Assembly: GCA_035527535.1 (NCBI GenBank)
Contig: DATLAK010000177.1
Location: 1 to 43,566, forward strand
DNA length: 43,566 bases
Reading direction: 5' to 3'
Source: Armatimonadota bacterium
Lineage (GTDB): Bacteria; Armatimonadota; Hebobacteria; GCA-020354555; CP070648
Shown here: piece by piece, positions 15,941 through 26,938 of the stretch
Layout: each line of letters opens with the position of its first letter
Numbering within the stretch: position 1 is the stretch's first letter
Notes under the pieces: model-generated
Databases searched by the model: none
The model's input: only the letters and a program-made list of their open reading frames with translations
What the model was told of the DNA's origin: nothing
Translations under genes and position numbers: made by a program

Positions 15941-16150
15941 TCAGTCGAAACAGCCGAGCTGGCAGCGCACGATGCGCACGCCGGCGCGGTTGGCGGCTTC
16001 GCCGACGACCTGGCGCGCCACGCCCGCGCGCCGGGCGAGGTCGAAGCACTCGGCGCAGGTGATGGTGGCGCCAGCGCGCTGTTGCATGATCGCCATGACA
16101 TGGTCGGGCACGACGATGCTCGGATCCGGTTGCCCGCCACCGCGCGGCAT
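15941..16150 (-). CDS. Small conserved CxxC protein (CQLGCF-tail family), function unknown
   Basis: 69 residues with a clear AAAGGAG ribosome site before ATG 16150. Cysteines sit in TCAECF (CxxC) and in the terminal CQLGCFD (CxxxC). The middle (DLARRAGVARQVVGEAANRAGVRIV) looks like a helix-turn-helix or small helical fold. I have seen similar small proteins ending in CQLG-CF or CQLGLF near formate dehydrogenase and molybdopterin genes, but know no established function. It lies 25 nt after fdhD and 44 nt before the URO-D gene. Metal or cluster binding, or sulphur handling for the cofactor, is plausible. Confidence 0.72.
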   Translation of the reverse strand: MPRGGGQPDPSIVVPDHVMAIMQQRAGATITCAECFDLARRAGVARQVVGEAANRAGVRIVRCQLGCFD

Positions 16151-16175
16151 CGCTAGCTCCTTTGGCCGGGCGCCG

Positions 16176-17024
16176 TCACGCGCCGAAATCTATCCGGCAG
16201 GGGTGGCTGCAGATGTTCATCCGCCGCCCGCGCAGGAAGCCGATGACCGTCAGCCCGCCGCGCACCGCCACCTCGATCCCCGCGTCGGTGGGCGCGGACA
16301 TCGAGGCCAGAATCGGCACCCCCGCCCGCACCGCCTTGGCCGCGATGTCGCGGCTGACGCGGCCGGTGACGACCAGCGCCTTATCCTTGAGGTCAATCCC
16401 CGCCAGCAGGCAGTGCCCCACCGCCTTATCCGCGGCGTTGTGGCGCCCGACGTCCTCGCGCAGCACCACCAGTTCGCCGCTGACGGTGAACAGGCCTGCG
16501 CCGTGGGTGCCGCCGGTGCGCCGGTAGATGGTCTGCCCCGCCGTCATGGCGCGCGCCATGCCGCGCAGGCCCTCGGCGGCGACCACCGGCCCCTCGCCCT
16601 CGATCACCGGCAACTCGTCGTCGGCGTGGACTACCCCTCCGCAGCTCGCTTGCGCGCTGGCACGGTCCGCCAGGGCCAGCGACAGCTCAATCGGAACGAC
16701 GATACGCACCGCCGGGCGACCGTCGTCGTCGCGGCGCAGGCTCACGGACAGTAGCTCGCCCCGGTGCTTGACGAGCCCCTGGGTGAGCGCGAACCCGGCC
16801 CCCAGCTCGTCCTCGTAGCCCGGCGAGGCCATGAGCGCCGCGATCTCGCGCCCGTTGAGGATCAGGCGTAGCCACCGCTCGACCGCCAGCGCATCTTGCG
16901 TCTCCGCAACGCCGTCGGCGGTGACCTTGCGCACCGGGCGCAGGGCGATGGCGTCGCCGGGCCCATTCTCCCCCGGCCCCCGGCCGGGAGCGGTGGCGGG
17001 ACTCTCGTTGTCGGCTGCGGCCAT
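16176..17024 (-). CDS. fdhD: Formate dehydrogenase accessory sulfurtransferase
   Basis: 282 residues, standard length. FdhD passes sulphur from a cysteine desulfurase to the molybdenum or tungsten cofactor of formate dehydrogenase. Family signatures include RTGGTHGAGLF, LREDVGRHNAADKAVGHCLL, GRVSRDIAAKAVRAGVPILASMSAPT and a C-terminal GFLRGRRMNICSHP. The mobile-loop cysteines are usually a CxxC. Here the loop reads ASCGGVV, so only the first Cys remains. ATG at 17024 is a best choice from family length; no strong ribosome site precedes it and an upstream start in frame at 17084 is possible. No formate dehydrogenase gene is in the window. Confidence 0.9.
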   Translation of the reverse strand: MAAADNESPATAPGRGPGENGPGDAIALRPVRKVTADGVAETQDALAVERWLRLILNGREIAALMASPGYEDELGAGFALTQGLVKHRGELLSVSLRRDDDGRPAVRIVVPIELSLALADRASAQASCGGVVHADDELPVIEGEGPVVAAEGLRGMARAMTAGQTIYRRTGGTHGAGLFTVSGELVVLREDVGRHNAADKAVGHCLLAGIDLKDKALVVTGRVSRDIAAKAVRAGVPILASMSAPTDAGIEVAVRGGLTVIGFLRGRRMNICSHPCRIDFGA

Positions 17025-17121
17025 AGGCGTGGCTGCCGGTGGAAACGCGATTTGCGCCCGCGGCCATGCGAGCGTAACCATTATAGCCGCGCGCGGGCGA
17101 AAGGGGTAGAGGGGCCGCGCG

Positions 17122-17150
17122 CTCACAACGCGCGGCGATTCTGCTATAAT
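17122..17150 (+). promoter_or_regulatory. Promoter of secA
   Basis: CTCACA at 17122-17127 (four of six consensus bases) and a perfect TATAAT at 17145-17150, spacing 17 nt. The expected start is near 17157, about 64 nt before the secA ATG. It lies in the divergent fdhD-secA gap. Confidence 0.7.
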
Positions 17151-17220
17151 TGCATGCGGAGTCATGCCAGCGTAAGCGGCGGTTCCGAGAAGGACGCCGT
17201 CTTCGCATTGAGGGCGCGGG

Positions 17221-20367
<3,147 letters not shown>

Positions 20368-20423
20368 CGAAGCTAGGGATGCAGGTCGGCGAGATGACGC
20401 CGCCCGCACGAGGAGATGCGAAC

Positions 20424-21558
20424 ATGACCACGCAAGCAGTGGCTGAATCCGCCCGCGAGCTGCTGGAGCGCGTCGAGGAACTGCGAGACCGTCTTTGACT
20501 TGGCCCGGCGACGGGCCGAGCTAGCCCAGCTTGAGCAGCGCAGCGCCGCCCCCGACCTGTGGGGCGACCCGGAGCAGGCGCAGCAGTTGCTGGCGGACAT
20601 CGCCCGACGCAAGCAGGAGATCGCGCCGTGGGACGACCTGGCGCGGCAGGCGCAGGACGCGCAGGCGCTAGCCGAGCTGGCCGTGGAGGAGAACGACGCC
20701 GCGACCGCGACCGAGGCCGCGCAGATGCTGGCGCAACTACGCCGGCGCCTGCGCGAGATGGAGATCACGGCGCTGCTGGCGGGGGAATATGACCGCAGCA
20801 ACGCCATCCTCTCCATCAACGCCGGCGCCGGCGGCACCGAGGCGTGCGACTGGGTGGACATGCTCGTGCGCATGTACCTACGCTGGGCCGAGAATCGCGG
20901 CTACGCCACCGAGGTCATAGACCGCACGCCCGGCGAGTCCGCGGGCAGCCGCAGCATCACCGCCATCATCGCCGGCGCTTACGCTTATGGCTACCTGAAG
21001 TCGGAGCGCGGAGTACACCGCCTGGTGCGGCGCTCCCCCTTCGACGCCGCGCATCGCCGCCACACCTCGTTCGCGTCGGTGGACGTCATCCCCGAGGTCG
21101 AGCCCGAGGAGCAGGTCGAGATCAACCCCGACGACCTGCGCGTTGACACCTACCGCGCCAGCAGCGCCGGCGGGCAGCACGTCAATAAGACCGACTCCGC
21201 GGTGCGCATCACCCACTTGCCCACCGGCATCGTCGTGCAGTGCCAGAACGAGCGTTCGCAGCACAAGAATCGCGCGCTGGCGCTGAAGGTGCTCAAGGCG
21301 CGCCTGCTCGAGCGCCAGATCCAGGAGCAGGAGCGCAAGCTGGCGGAGATGCGCGGGGTGCCGGCCGATATCGCCTGGGGCAACCAGATTCGCTCCTACG
21401 TGCTGCAGCCGTATGTCATGGTTAAGGACCATCGCACCGGGTATGAAACGGGTAATGCAGAGGCGGTGCTGGAGGGTGACATTGATGACGTCATCAGTGC
21501 CTATCTGGAGTACAAGGCCGGCGGGCGCAGCCCGCAAGCGGCGCCGGACCCCGGCTAG
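20424..21558 (+). CDS. prfB: Peptide chain release factor 2, expressed by programmed +1 frameshift
   Basis: 377 residues when the frames are joined (20424-20495 and 20497-21558). The first frame starts at ATG 20424 after GAGGAG and ends at an in-frame TGA (20496-20498). The slip site is CTTTGAC, the classic prfB autoregulatory site: low RF2 allows ribosomes to slip and continue. The SPF tripeptide (RRSPFDA) that reads UGA/UAA marks RF2, and SSAGGQHVNKTDSAVR holds the catalytic GGQ. The usual internal Shine-Dalgarno three bases before the CTT is missing; the nearest GAGG is about 14 nt upstream. secA ends 56 nt upstream. Confidence 0.95.
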
Positions 21559-22195
21559 CGCGATCGCGGCCGTCGTGCTGTGCGCGGCTCAAGCCGCCGC
21601 GCTGGCGGCGCCCGGGGGGCGCTTGGCGGTTGCGCTCGACGGTTCGCGCAACGCGCTGGCGGAGACCAATCTCGGCGACCTCGCGGCCGACGCGCTGCGC
21701 GCCGCCGCCGATGCTGATTGCGCCCTCATCCAGGCGAGCGCCCTGCAAGCGGCGGCCCTGCCGGCGGGCCCCCTGACGGATGACACGATCCGCTCCGTGT
21801 TCGTATTCCCGCAGGACACCGTCACCGTGCTGCAGCTCGACGCGGCTCGCGTCACCGGGGCGCTGGAGCGCTCGCTGAGCATCCTCCCCCTGCCCAACAA
21901 GGGCTTCCTGCAAGTCTCCGGGCTGCGCGTGCGTTTCGATCCGGGCCGCGCCCCCGGCGCGCGCGTCCTGAGCGCCAACCTCGCAGCCGCGAACGCCCCG
22001 CTCGACAGGGCTAAGGTCTATCGCGTCGCCGTGCCCGAATCCCTGGCCAAGGGTGCGCTCGGTTACTTCCGCGTGTTCAACTCCGCGCCTCGCGAGCGCA
22101 GCGACGTCACCCTCGTGCAGGCGCTGGGCCGGTATGCCGGGGCCCAGGGCAAGGTATCGCCGCGGGTCGAGGGGCGATTGCAGGCGGTGCAGTAG
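21485..22195 (+). CDS. Secreted 5'-nucleotidase C-terminal-domain-like protein
   Basis: 236 residues. A basic stretch (AARKRRR) and a hydrophobic segment (ASAIAAVVLCAAQAAALAA) form a signal peptide. The mature part (GRLAVALDGSRNALAETNLGDLAADALRAAADADCALIQASAL) matches the C-terminal domain of 5'-nucleotidase/UshA/SoxB-type proteins, which normally follows a metallophosphatase domain. Here that catalytic domain is absent, so a binding rather than an enzymatic role is likely. ATG 21485 lies inside the end of prfB; GGAGG is 9 nt upstream, making a 74-nt overlap and probable co-expression. Function outside the membrane is unknown. Confidence 0.75.
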   Translation: MTSSVPIWSTRPAGAARKRRRTPASAIAAVVLCAAQAAALAAPGGRLAVALDGSRNALAETNLGDLAADALRAAADADCALIQASALQAAALPAGPLTDDTIRSVFVFPQDTVTVLQLDAARVTGALERSLSILPLPNKGFLQVSGLRVRFDPGRAPGARVLSANLAAANAPLDRAKVYRVAVPESLAKGALGYFRVFNSAPRERSDVTLVQALGRYAGAQGKVSPRVEGRLQAVQ

Positions 22196-22421
22196 CCGCC
22201 GCGCGGTGGCCGCTGCCACCCGACAACCCTGCTCCGCCGAAGGAGCTCCGGCTACGAAGGCCGCAAGCGCGGGCCGAGGTCCCGGCTGGAGCAGATCCCC
22301 TCCGTTTGCTTGCGACGCGACCCCCCGCGCGCTCGCGGGTGAAGGGCCGAGACGGTCCCTCGTCGAACGTGAGCGCACACCGAGAACGCGCTTGGCCCTG
22401 CGCGCGAAAGGATGGTGGGCG

Positions 22422-24524
22422 ATGCTCTGGGCGAAGGGCGGGTACGGCGCCTACCGGCGGCTGTGGTCGGGTGCGGTGGTCGTGCTGCTCGCGTTGATCG
22501 GCGCGGGAGCGAGCGCGGCGGCCGCCGCCGCAGAGGCCGCAGCCGGCAGCGCATCGGCGGCGGACCAGCTTGAGGCGGTGCAGGCGGCGATCGCCGCCGT
22601 GCGACCCGCGCTGGTGAAGATTGACGTCGTCGCTGCGCAATATGCGGACGGGCGGGAGAAGAAGTCCGAAGGCACGGGCAGCGGCATCATCATCACCCCC
22701 GAGGGTCACGTCGTCACCAATCACCACGTCGTCGGCAACGCCAAGCGCATCGTCTGCACCCTCGCTGACCGCCGCGAGATCGAGGCCGAGTTGGTGGGCA
22801 CCGACCCCCTGTCCGATATCGCGGTCATCAAGCTCAGGCCCGACACTGCGGCCACCTTCGCGACCGCCGTGTTCGGCGACTCCTCGCGCTTGAAGCCCGG
22901 CGACCAGGTGCTGGCGATGGGCAGTCCGCTCGCGTTCTCGCAGTCGGTGACGATGGGCATTGTCGCCAACCGCCAACTGGTAATGCCGCGCGATGACTAC
23001 TGGTCGCGCGTCACCCTCGAGGGGGAGGACGTCGGCTCCATCATCTGCTGGATCGCCCACGACGCCGACATCTATGGCGGCAACTCCGGGGGGCCGCTGG
23101 TCAACCTCGAGGGCGAGATCGTCGGCATCAACGAGCTGCGCATGGGGCTCGGCGCCGCTATTCCCTCCAACCTCGCCCGCGAAGTCGCGGCCGAGATCAT
23201 CGCCCGCGGCGAGGTGACGCGCTCGTGGCTGGGGCTGGAGGTGCAGCCGCGGCTCAAGGGGCAGAGCGCGCAGCCGGGGGTGCTGGTGAGCGGCACCATC
23301 CCCGGCTCGCCCGCGGACCAGGGAGGCATGCGGCCCGGCGATCTGCTGGTGCGGCTCGCCGGCGATGACGTCAACGTGCAGTTCCGCGAGGAGCTGGTGG
23401 CGTTCAACCGACTGGTCTATGGGCTGCCGGTGGGCGCGCCGGCGGAGGCGGTGATCGTGCGCGACGGCCGGCAGATCACCCTGCGCCTGCGCACCGAGAA
23501 GTGGGAGCGAGTCGAGCCCCAGGAGCGCGAATTCAAGCAATGGGGCCTGTGCGCGCGCAACCTGTCGCTGATGGCGGTCAAGGAGATGGTGCTGGAGAGC
23601 CGTGACGGGGTGCTGGTGACCAGCGTGCAACCGGGCGGGCCGTGCGACGCGGCGCGCCCCGCGGTCGCGAGCAAGGACGTGGTGGTGCGTGTGGGCGACA
23701 CGCCGATCAGGAACCTCGACGACCTGGAGCAAGTCACCCGCCGCATCACCGCGAACGCCGAGCGGCCGGTGGCGACGCTGGTCGCCTTCGTGCGCGGCCC
23801 GGAGCACTACCTGACGGTGGTGAAGGTGGGCGCGCGACGGCTCGAGGATCCGAGCCGGGAGGTACGCAAGGCGTGGCTGCCGGCGGCGTTCCAGGTGCTG
23901 ACCCGCGACCTCGCCCAGGCGCTGGGCATTCCGGGGCGCACGGGGGTGCTGGTGACCCAGGTGTACCCCGAGACCACGGCGCAGGCGGCCGGGCTGCAGG
24001 CGGGAGACGTCATCGTGGCTCTCAACCGCGAGCGGGTCTCGGCCGCGGAGCCGCAGGATCTGGAGGTGCTGCCGGCCATGGTGCGTCAACTGCCCATCGG
24101 CAGCACTGCCGAACTGACCGTCCTGCGCGGCGGGGAGGAGCGCACCATCCCGGTGGAGCTCGTTGCCTCGCCCCCGCTTGCGCGCGAGATGAAGCGCTAT
24201 CGCGACGACAACTTCGAGTTCACCGTGCGCGATCTCATCTTCTTCGATCGCGCGCAGCAGCGCTGGGCGCAGGACCAGCAGGGAGTGGTGGTGCAGGAAG
24301 TAGGGCAAGGGGGGTGGGCGTCGCTGGGGAATCTGATGTCGGGCGATCTGATTGTCGCGGTGGACGGGGCGCCGGTGGCCGACGTGGCGGCGATGGAGGA
24401 AGCGATGATCAACATCGCGCGGCGCCGTCCGGAGCACGTGGTGGCGCAGGTGCGCCGTGGCATCCACTATCTGTATGTCGAGATGCGGCCGGCGTGGGGC
24501 GGTTCCCGGCCGGCATCCGAGTAG
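22422..24524 (+). CDS. Exported trypsin-like serine protease with four PDZ domains (DegP/HtrA-like)
   Basis: 700 residues, longer than DegP. A signal anchor (RLWSGAVVVLLALIGAGASAAAA) leads to a chymotrypsin-like domain with a full triad: His in VVTNHHVVG (near 101), Asp in DPLSDIAVIKL (near 132) and Ser in YGGNSGGPL (near 221). Four PDZ-like domains follow, marked by WLGLEVQP, GVLVTSVQPGG, GVLVTQVYPET and GVVVQEVGQGG. Such proteins degrade or refold damaged envelope proteins. ATG 22422 follows AAAGGA. The 226-nt gap upstream contains no gene; it includes a small GGAGCTCC palindrome. A catalytically dead relative is encoded 40 nt downstream. Confidence 0.88.
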   Translation: MLWAKGGYGAYRRLWSGAVVVLLALIGAGASAAAAAAEAAAGSASAADQLEAVQAAIAAVRPALVKIDVVAAQYADGREKKSEGTGSGIIITPEGHVVTNHHVVGNAKRIVCTLADRREIEAELVGTDPLSDIAVIKLRPDTAATFATAVFGDSSRLKPGDQVLAMGSPLAFSQSVTMGIVANRQLVMPRDDYWSRVTLEGEDVGSIICWIAHDADIYGGNSGGPLVNLEGEIVGINELRMGLGAAIPSNLAREVAAEIIARGEVTRSWLGLEVQPRLKGQSAQPGVLVSGTIPGSPADQGGMRPGDLLVRLAGDDVNVQFREELVAFNRLVYGLPVGAPAEAVIVRDGRQITLRLRTEKWERVEPQEREFKQWGLCARNLSLMAVKEMVLESRDGVLVTSVQPGGPCDAARPAVASKDVVVRVGDTPIRNLDDLEQVTRRITANAERPVATLVAFVRGPEHYLTVVKVGARRLEDPSREVRKAWLPAAFQVLTRDLAQALGIPGRTGVLVTQVYPETTAQAAGLQAGDVIVALNRERVSAAEPQDLEVLPAMVRQLPIGSTAELTVLRGGEERTIPVELVASPPLAREMKRYRDDNFEFTVRDLIFFDRAQQRWAQDQQGVVVQEVGQGGWASLGNLMSGDLIVAVDGAPVADVAAMEEAMINIARRRPEHVVAQVRRGIHYLYVEMRPAWGGSRPASE

Positions 24525-24564
24525 GGCTTCCCGCAGCCAAGCGGGAGCCCCGGAGGTAACGACG

Positions 24565-25356
24565 ATGAGCGACGAGTACCGCGGCGCCGGGCGAGTGGTC
24601 GCCTGGGTGGCGCTGCTGGCGTGGGTGCTGCTGGCGTGCCCCGTGCAGGCGGACGACGTGGCGGCACAGGGGCGCCAGGTTGTGGACCGGTGGCAAGGCG
24701 CGGTCGTCACCGTGCGCCTGGTGCTCAAGCTGACCATGTCCATGGCCGGCTCCGAGGGGGAGCAAGAGGAGAGCAAGGCCGATGCCACGGGCACGGTGAT
24801 TGATCCCAGCGGGCTGACCGTGGTATCCCTGTCGGAGCTGGATCCGGCCGCCTCGTATAACCGCATGATGCGGCAGCGGGGCCCCGGGGAGCCGTCCTTC
24901 AACGTCGAGAGCCAGATCACCGACGCCAAGCTGCGCCTGGCCGACGGCACCGAGGTGGCGGCCAAGGTCGTGCTGCGAGATAACGACCTCGACCTCGCGT
25001 TCCTACGGCCGGTGGAAAAGCTGCCCCAGCCGGTGGCGGCGATTGACCTGTCGCAGTCCACGGCGCCGCGCTTGCTGGACCAGGTGGTGACCATCAACCG
25101 CTTGGGCAACGCCGCCGACTGGGCGATCGCGCCGCGCATAGATCGCATCCAGGCGCTGATTGCCAAGCCGCGCCTCACCTACGTCCCCCAGGACGCCGAC
25201 AAACTCGGCGCCCCCGCTTTCTCCCTCGACGGCAAGGTCGTGGGGGTGACGGTGGTGCGCTTGTCCGCGGTCAGCGCCACCGACGACGTGGACGCGGTGG
25301 CGGTCATCATGCCCGCGGCGGACATCCTCGAGGTCGCCAAACAGGCGGGGGAGTGA
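24565..25356 (+). CDS. Exported pseudoprotease related to trypsin-like proteases
   Basis: 263 residues. A signal peptide (VVAWVALLAWVLLACPVQADD) is followed by one chymotrypsin-like fold. Aligning by eye with HtrA proteases, the His region reads ATGTVIDPSGLTVVSLSEL, with no His where TNNHV is expected. The Asp region DNDLDLAFLRP keeps Asp. The Ser region reads KLGAPAFSLDGKVVGV, lacking GNSGG. It is therefore probably inactive. GGAGG sits 7 nt before ATG 24565. It follows the four-PDZ protease by 40 nt, so it may bind substrate for, or regulate, that protease. The C-terminus ends without a PDZ domain. Confidence 0.8.
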   Translation: MSDEYRGAGRVVAWVALLAWVLLACPVQADDVAAQGRQVVDRWQGAVVTVRLVLKLTMSMAGSEGEQEESKADATGTVIDPSGLTVVSLSELDPAASYNRMMRQRGPGEPSFNVESQITDAKLRLADGTEVAAKVVLRDNDLDLAFLRPVEKLPQPVAAIDLSQSTAPRLLDQVVTINRLGNAADWAIAPRIDRIQALIAKPRLTYVPQDADKLGAPAFSLDGKVVGVTVVRLSAVSATDDVDAVAVIMPAADILEVAKQAGE

Positions 25357-25429
25357 CGCAGAAGGCAGTTCACGGCCGGGCCCGGCGAGGACGGTAGAGC
25401 ACCGACGAGCAACCGCCGATGAGGGCCGA

Positions 25430-25461
25430 CCGTAGGGACGGTTCGCGAACCGTCCCTACGG
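25430..25461. repeat. 32-bp perfect palindrome in a convergent gap; possible bidirectional terminator
   Basis: Arms CCGTAGGGACGGTTCG and CGAACCGTCCCTACGG meet without a loop; a GTAGGGRC family member. It lies between the stops of the pseudoprotease (plus) and nrpR (minus). TTTCTCCGTCC follows on the plus strand, too weak for a firm terminator call. The rest of 25357-25526 holds a degenerate CTCTGCGCTCTCCGC repeat. Confidence 0.8.
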
Positions 25462-25526
25462 TTTCTCCGTCCGTAATCTCCGTCAACCTCTCTGCGCTCT
25501 CCGCAGTTTCGGCGGTTGGTCCCGGT

Positions 25527-26564
25527 TTACAGGTCGCGGACGGAGGTGAGGTCGGCGATGTCGGCAAGGCCGGTCATCGCCTTGTTGGCGGTAGCGATGC
25601 CGGCTTCCTCGACGGCGGCGACGGGGGTGAGGCCGCCGACGACGGCGATGCCCACGCGCTCGACGCCCACCTGCACGCCGAGCAGGGGCTGTCCCGGCTT
25701 GCCCACCGCCAGCACGCCGCCGAACCCGCGCGCGGCGAAGTCCGCGAGCACCCGCTCCAGATCCGCCAGCGACACCGCCGGCACCTCGCGGAAGCTGGCC
25801 AAGAGCTTGCCCGCTCCGGTGGCCGCCGCCTGGCGGATGCTGGTGCGCTTGCTGGCGATGAAGATCTCGGCAGGGTCGAGCGTGGACTCGTGGTAGCCGA
25901 CGAGGTCGGTGAAGCGGTAGGGCCGACCGTCGCGCACCTCCAGCAGCCCGCCGTAGCGGGCCTCGACCGGGATGCGGTGCCGCAGCAGGACGCCGTTCAG
26001 GGTCACGCTGCAGACGGTGGCGAAGCCGATGCTGCCCGCCGGCACCCGCAGCTCACCCAGGGCATCCCCCTCCCGCGCCACCGACACCAGGTCGCCCATG
26101 CAGTAGCCCGCCGCAAAGACCTCGCGCATGACCTCCAGGCACTCGGGAAAACGCGGGGCCGGCAAGAGGCTGGCATTGATGATGATCTGGCCGCGGCCGG
26201 TTTTCAGATCGAAGGTGGTGCGATAGGCCAGCGCGTCCACCTTGGAGATGACGAAGCCCAGCTTGTCGGAGACCATGCCGCTTTGGAGCTCGTCGAGCCC
26301 CTTGTCAGTGATGACGCGGCCGCGCTCGCCCAGGTTGCGGGTGAGCCCACGCTCGTCCATAATGCGCATGTGATAGCGCACCGCGCGCTCGCTGAGCTCG
26401 ATGCCCATGCCCTTGAGCTTGTCGGCGATGATCCGCGCGCCCACCGGGGCGGGACCGTTGGCGATGACGCGCAGGATCGCCATCATCTTGCGGTCCGCGC
26501 CGGGGCGCGAAGGGGTCCGCGCCGCGGAGCCGGTTTCGCCTGTGTTCAGCACATCTTCCGTCAT
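25527..26564 (-). CDS. nrpR: NrpR-type nitrogen regulator (winged helix plus NrpR/DUF128 domain)
   Basis: 345 residues. Residues about 25-95 form a winged helix (RKMMAILRVIANGPAPVGARII ... SERAVRYHMRIMDERGLTRNLGERGRVITDKG), followed by one NrpR effector domain (GFVISKVDALAYRTTFDLKTGRGQIIINASLL ... VGKPGQPLLGVQVGVERVGIAVVGGLTPVAA). In methanogens NrpR represses nitrogen-assimilation genes and is released by 2-oxoglutarate; many carry two effector domains, this one carries one. It is divergent from the hdrBC-glutamate synthase cluster and close to amtB-glnK-glnA, exactly the genes such a repressor would control. The promoter and a leader inverted repeat upstream suggest autoregulation. Confidence 0.88.
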   Translation of the reverse strand: MTEDVLNTGETGSAARTPSRPGADRKMMAILRVIANGPAPVGARIIADKLKGMGIELSERAVRYHMRIMDERGLTRNLGERGRVITDKGLDELQSGMVSDKLGFVISKVDALAYRTTFDLKTGRGQIIINASLLPAPRFPECLEVMREVFAAGYCMGDLVSVAREGDALGELRVPAGSIGFATVCSVTLNGVLLRHRIPVEARYGGLLEVRDGRPYRFTDLVGYHESTLDPAEIFIASKRTSIRQAAATGAGKLLASFREVPAVSLADLERVLADFAARGFGGVLAVGKPGQPLLGVQVGVERVGIAVVGGLTPVAAVEEAGIATANKAMTGLADIADLTSVRDL

Positions 26565-26578
26565 GATTGCGATCAGGG

Positions 26579-26593
26579 CGGCAAGTCTTGCCG
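26579..26593 (-). promoter_or_regulatory. Inverted repeat in the nrpR leader, candidate operator
   Basis: CGGCAAG, one central base, CTTGCCG: perfect 7-bp arms 15 nt before the nrpR start codon and downstream of its promoter. Suited to binding by a dimeric repressor, possibly NrpR itself. A CGGCAAG half-site recurs at 26941-26947, right after the hdrBC -10 box. Confidence 0.5.
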
Positions 26594-26629
26594 GGTGTCT
26601 TTCGCGGGTAGTCGGTCCTCTGCCAGCGA

Positions 26630-26658
26630 ATGCTACCCCTTCGCGTGAGGATTGTCAA
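26630..26658 (-). promoter_or_regulatory. Promoter of nrpR
   Basis: On the minus strand, TTGACA (26658-26653), 17-nt spacer, TAGCAT (26635-26630). The expected start is near 26623, leaving a leader of about 59 nt. Confidence 0.72.
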
Positions 26659-26909
26659 GTGCCCCGATTCCGCCTCGCTCAATGCCACCAACGCGACAAG
26701 ACCCGAGGTGTAGGGGGTATGACCGCTTTTCGTTGGTGGAGTTGACCGGAGAGGTGGCGCCGTGCATCCCACGTGGAGCACAGGTGCCCTCGCCTGTGTC
26801 ATCTGGCGACCCGACGAAGCGGGTCGCCCACACGGCCGGGGCGGCCATGCTCCATGGGTTGATCCTCATCCCAACTTCTCGCGGTCACACCCCAGGTGTA
26901 AGATTGGCC

Positions 26910-26938
26910 TTGACATGGTATAACCTCCATGCTATCAT
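26910..26938 (+). promoter_or_regulatory. Promoter of the hdrBC-glutamate synthase cluster with overlapping inverted repeat
   Basis: TTGACA (26910-26915), 17-nt spacer, TATCAT (26933-26938). An imperfect inverted repeat covers it: ACATGGTA from 26913 and TATCATGT ending at 26940, matching in seven of eight positions. A repressor bound there would block RNA polymerase. An ATG at 26937 lies within the -10 box, upstream of the transcript start, so it cannot be the translation start. Confidence 0.75.

Noticed and set aside
17080-17085. TATAAT on the minus strand as fdhD promoter
   Set aside because: No acceptable -35 hexamer at 16-18 nt; it also overlaps a possible upstream start codon, so it was not called.
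22107-25178. Very long open frame on the minus strand opposite the protease genes (1023 codons)
   Set aside because: Its translation is low-complexity, rich in His, Arg and Gln, with no family motifs, and it is antisense to two genes with clear catalytic or fold signatures. High GC content makes such stop-free shadows common.
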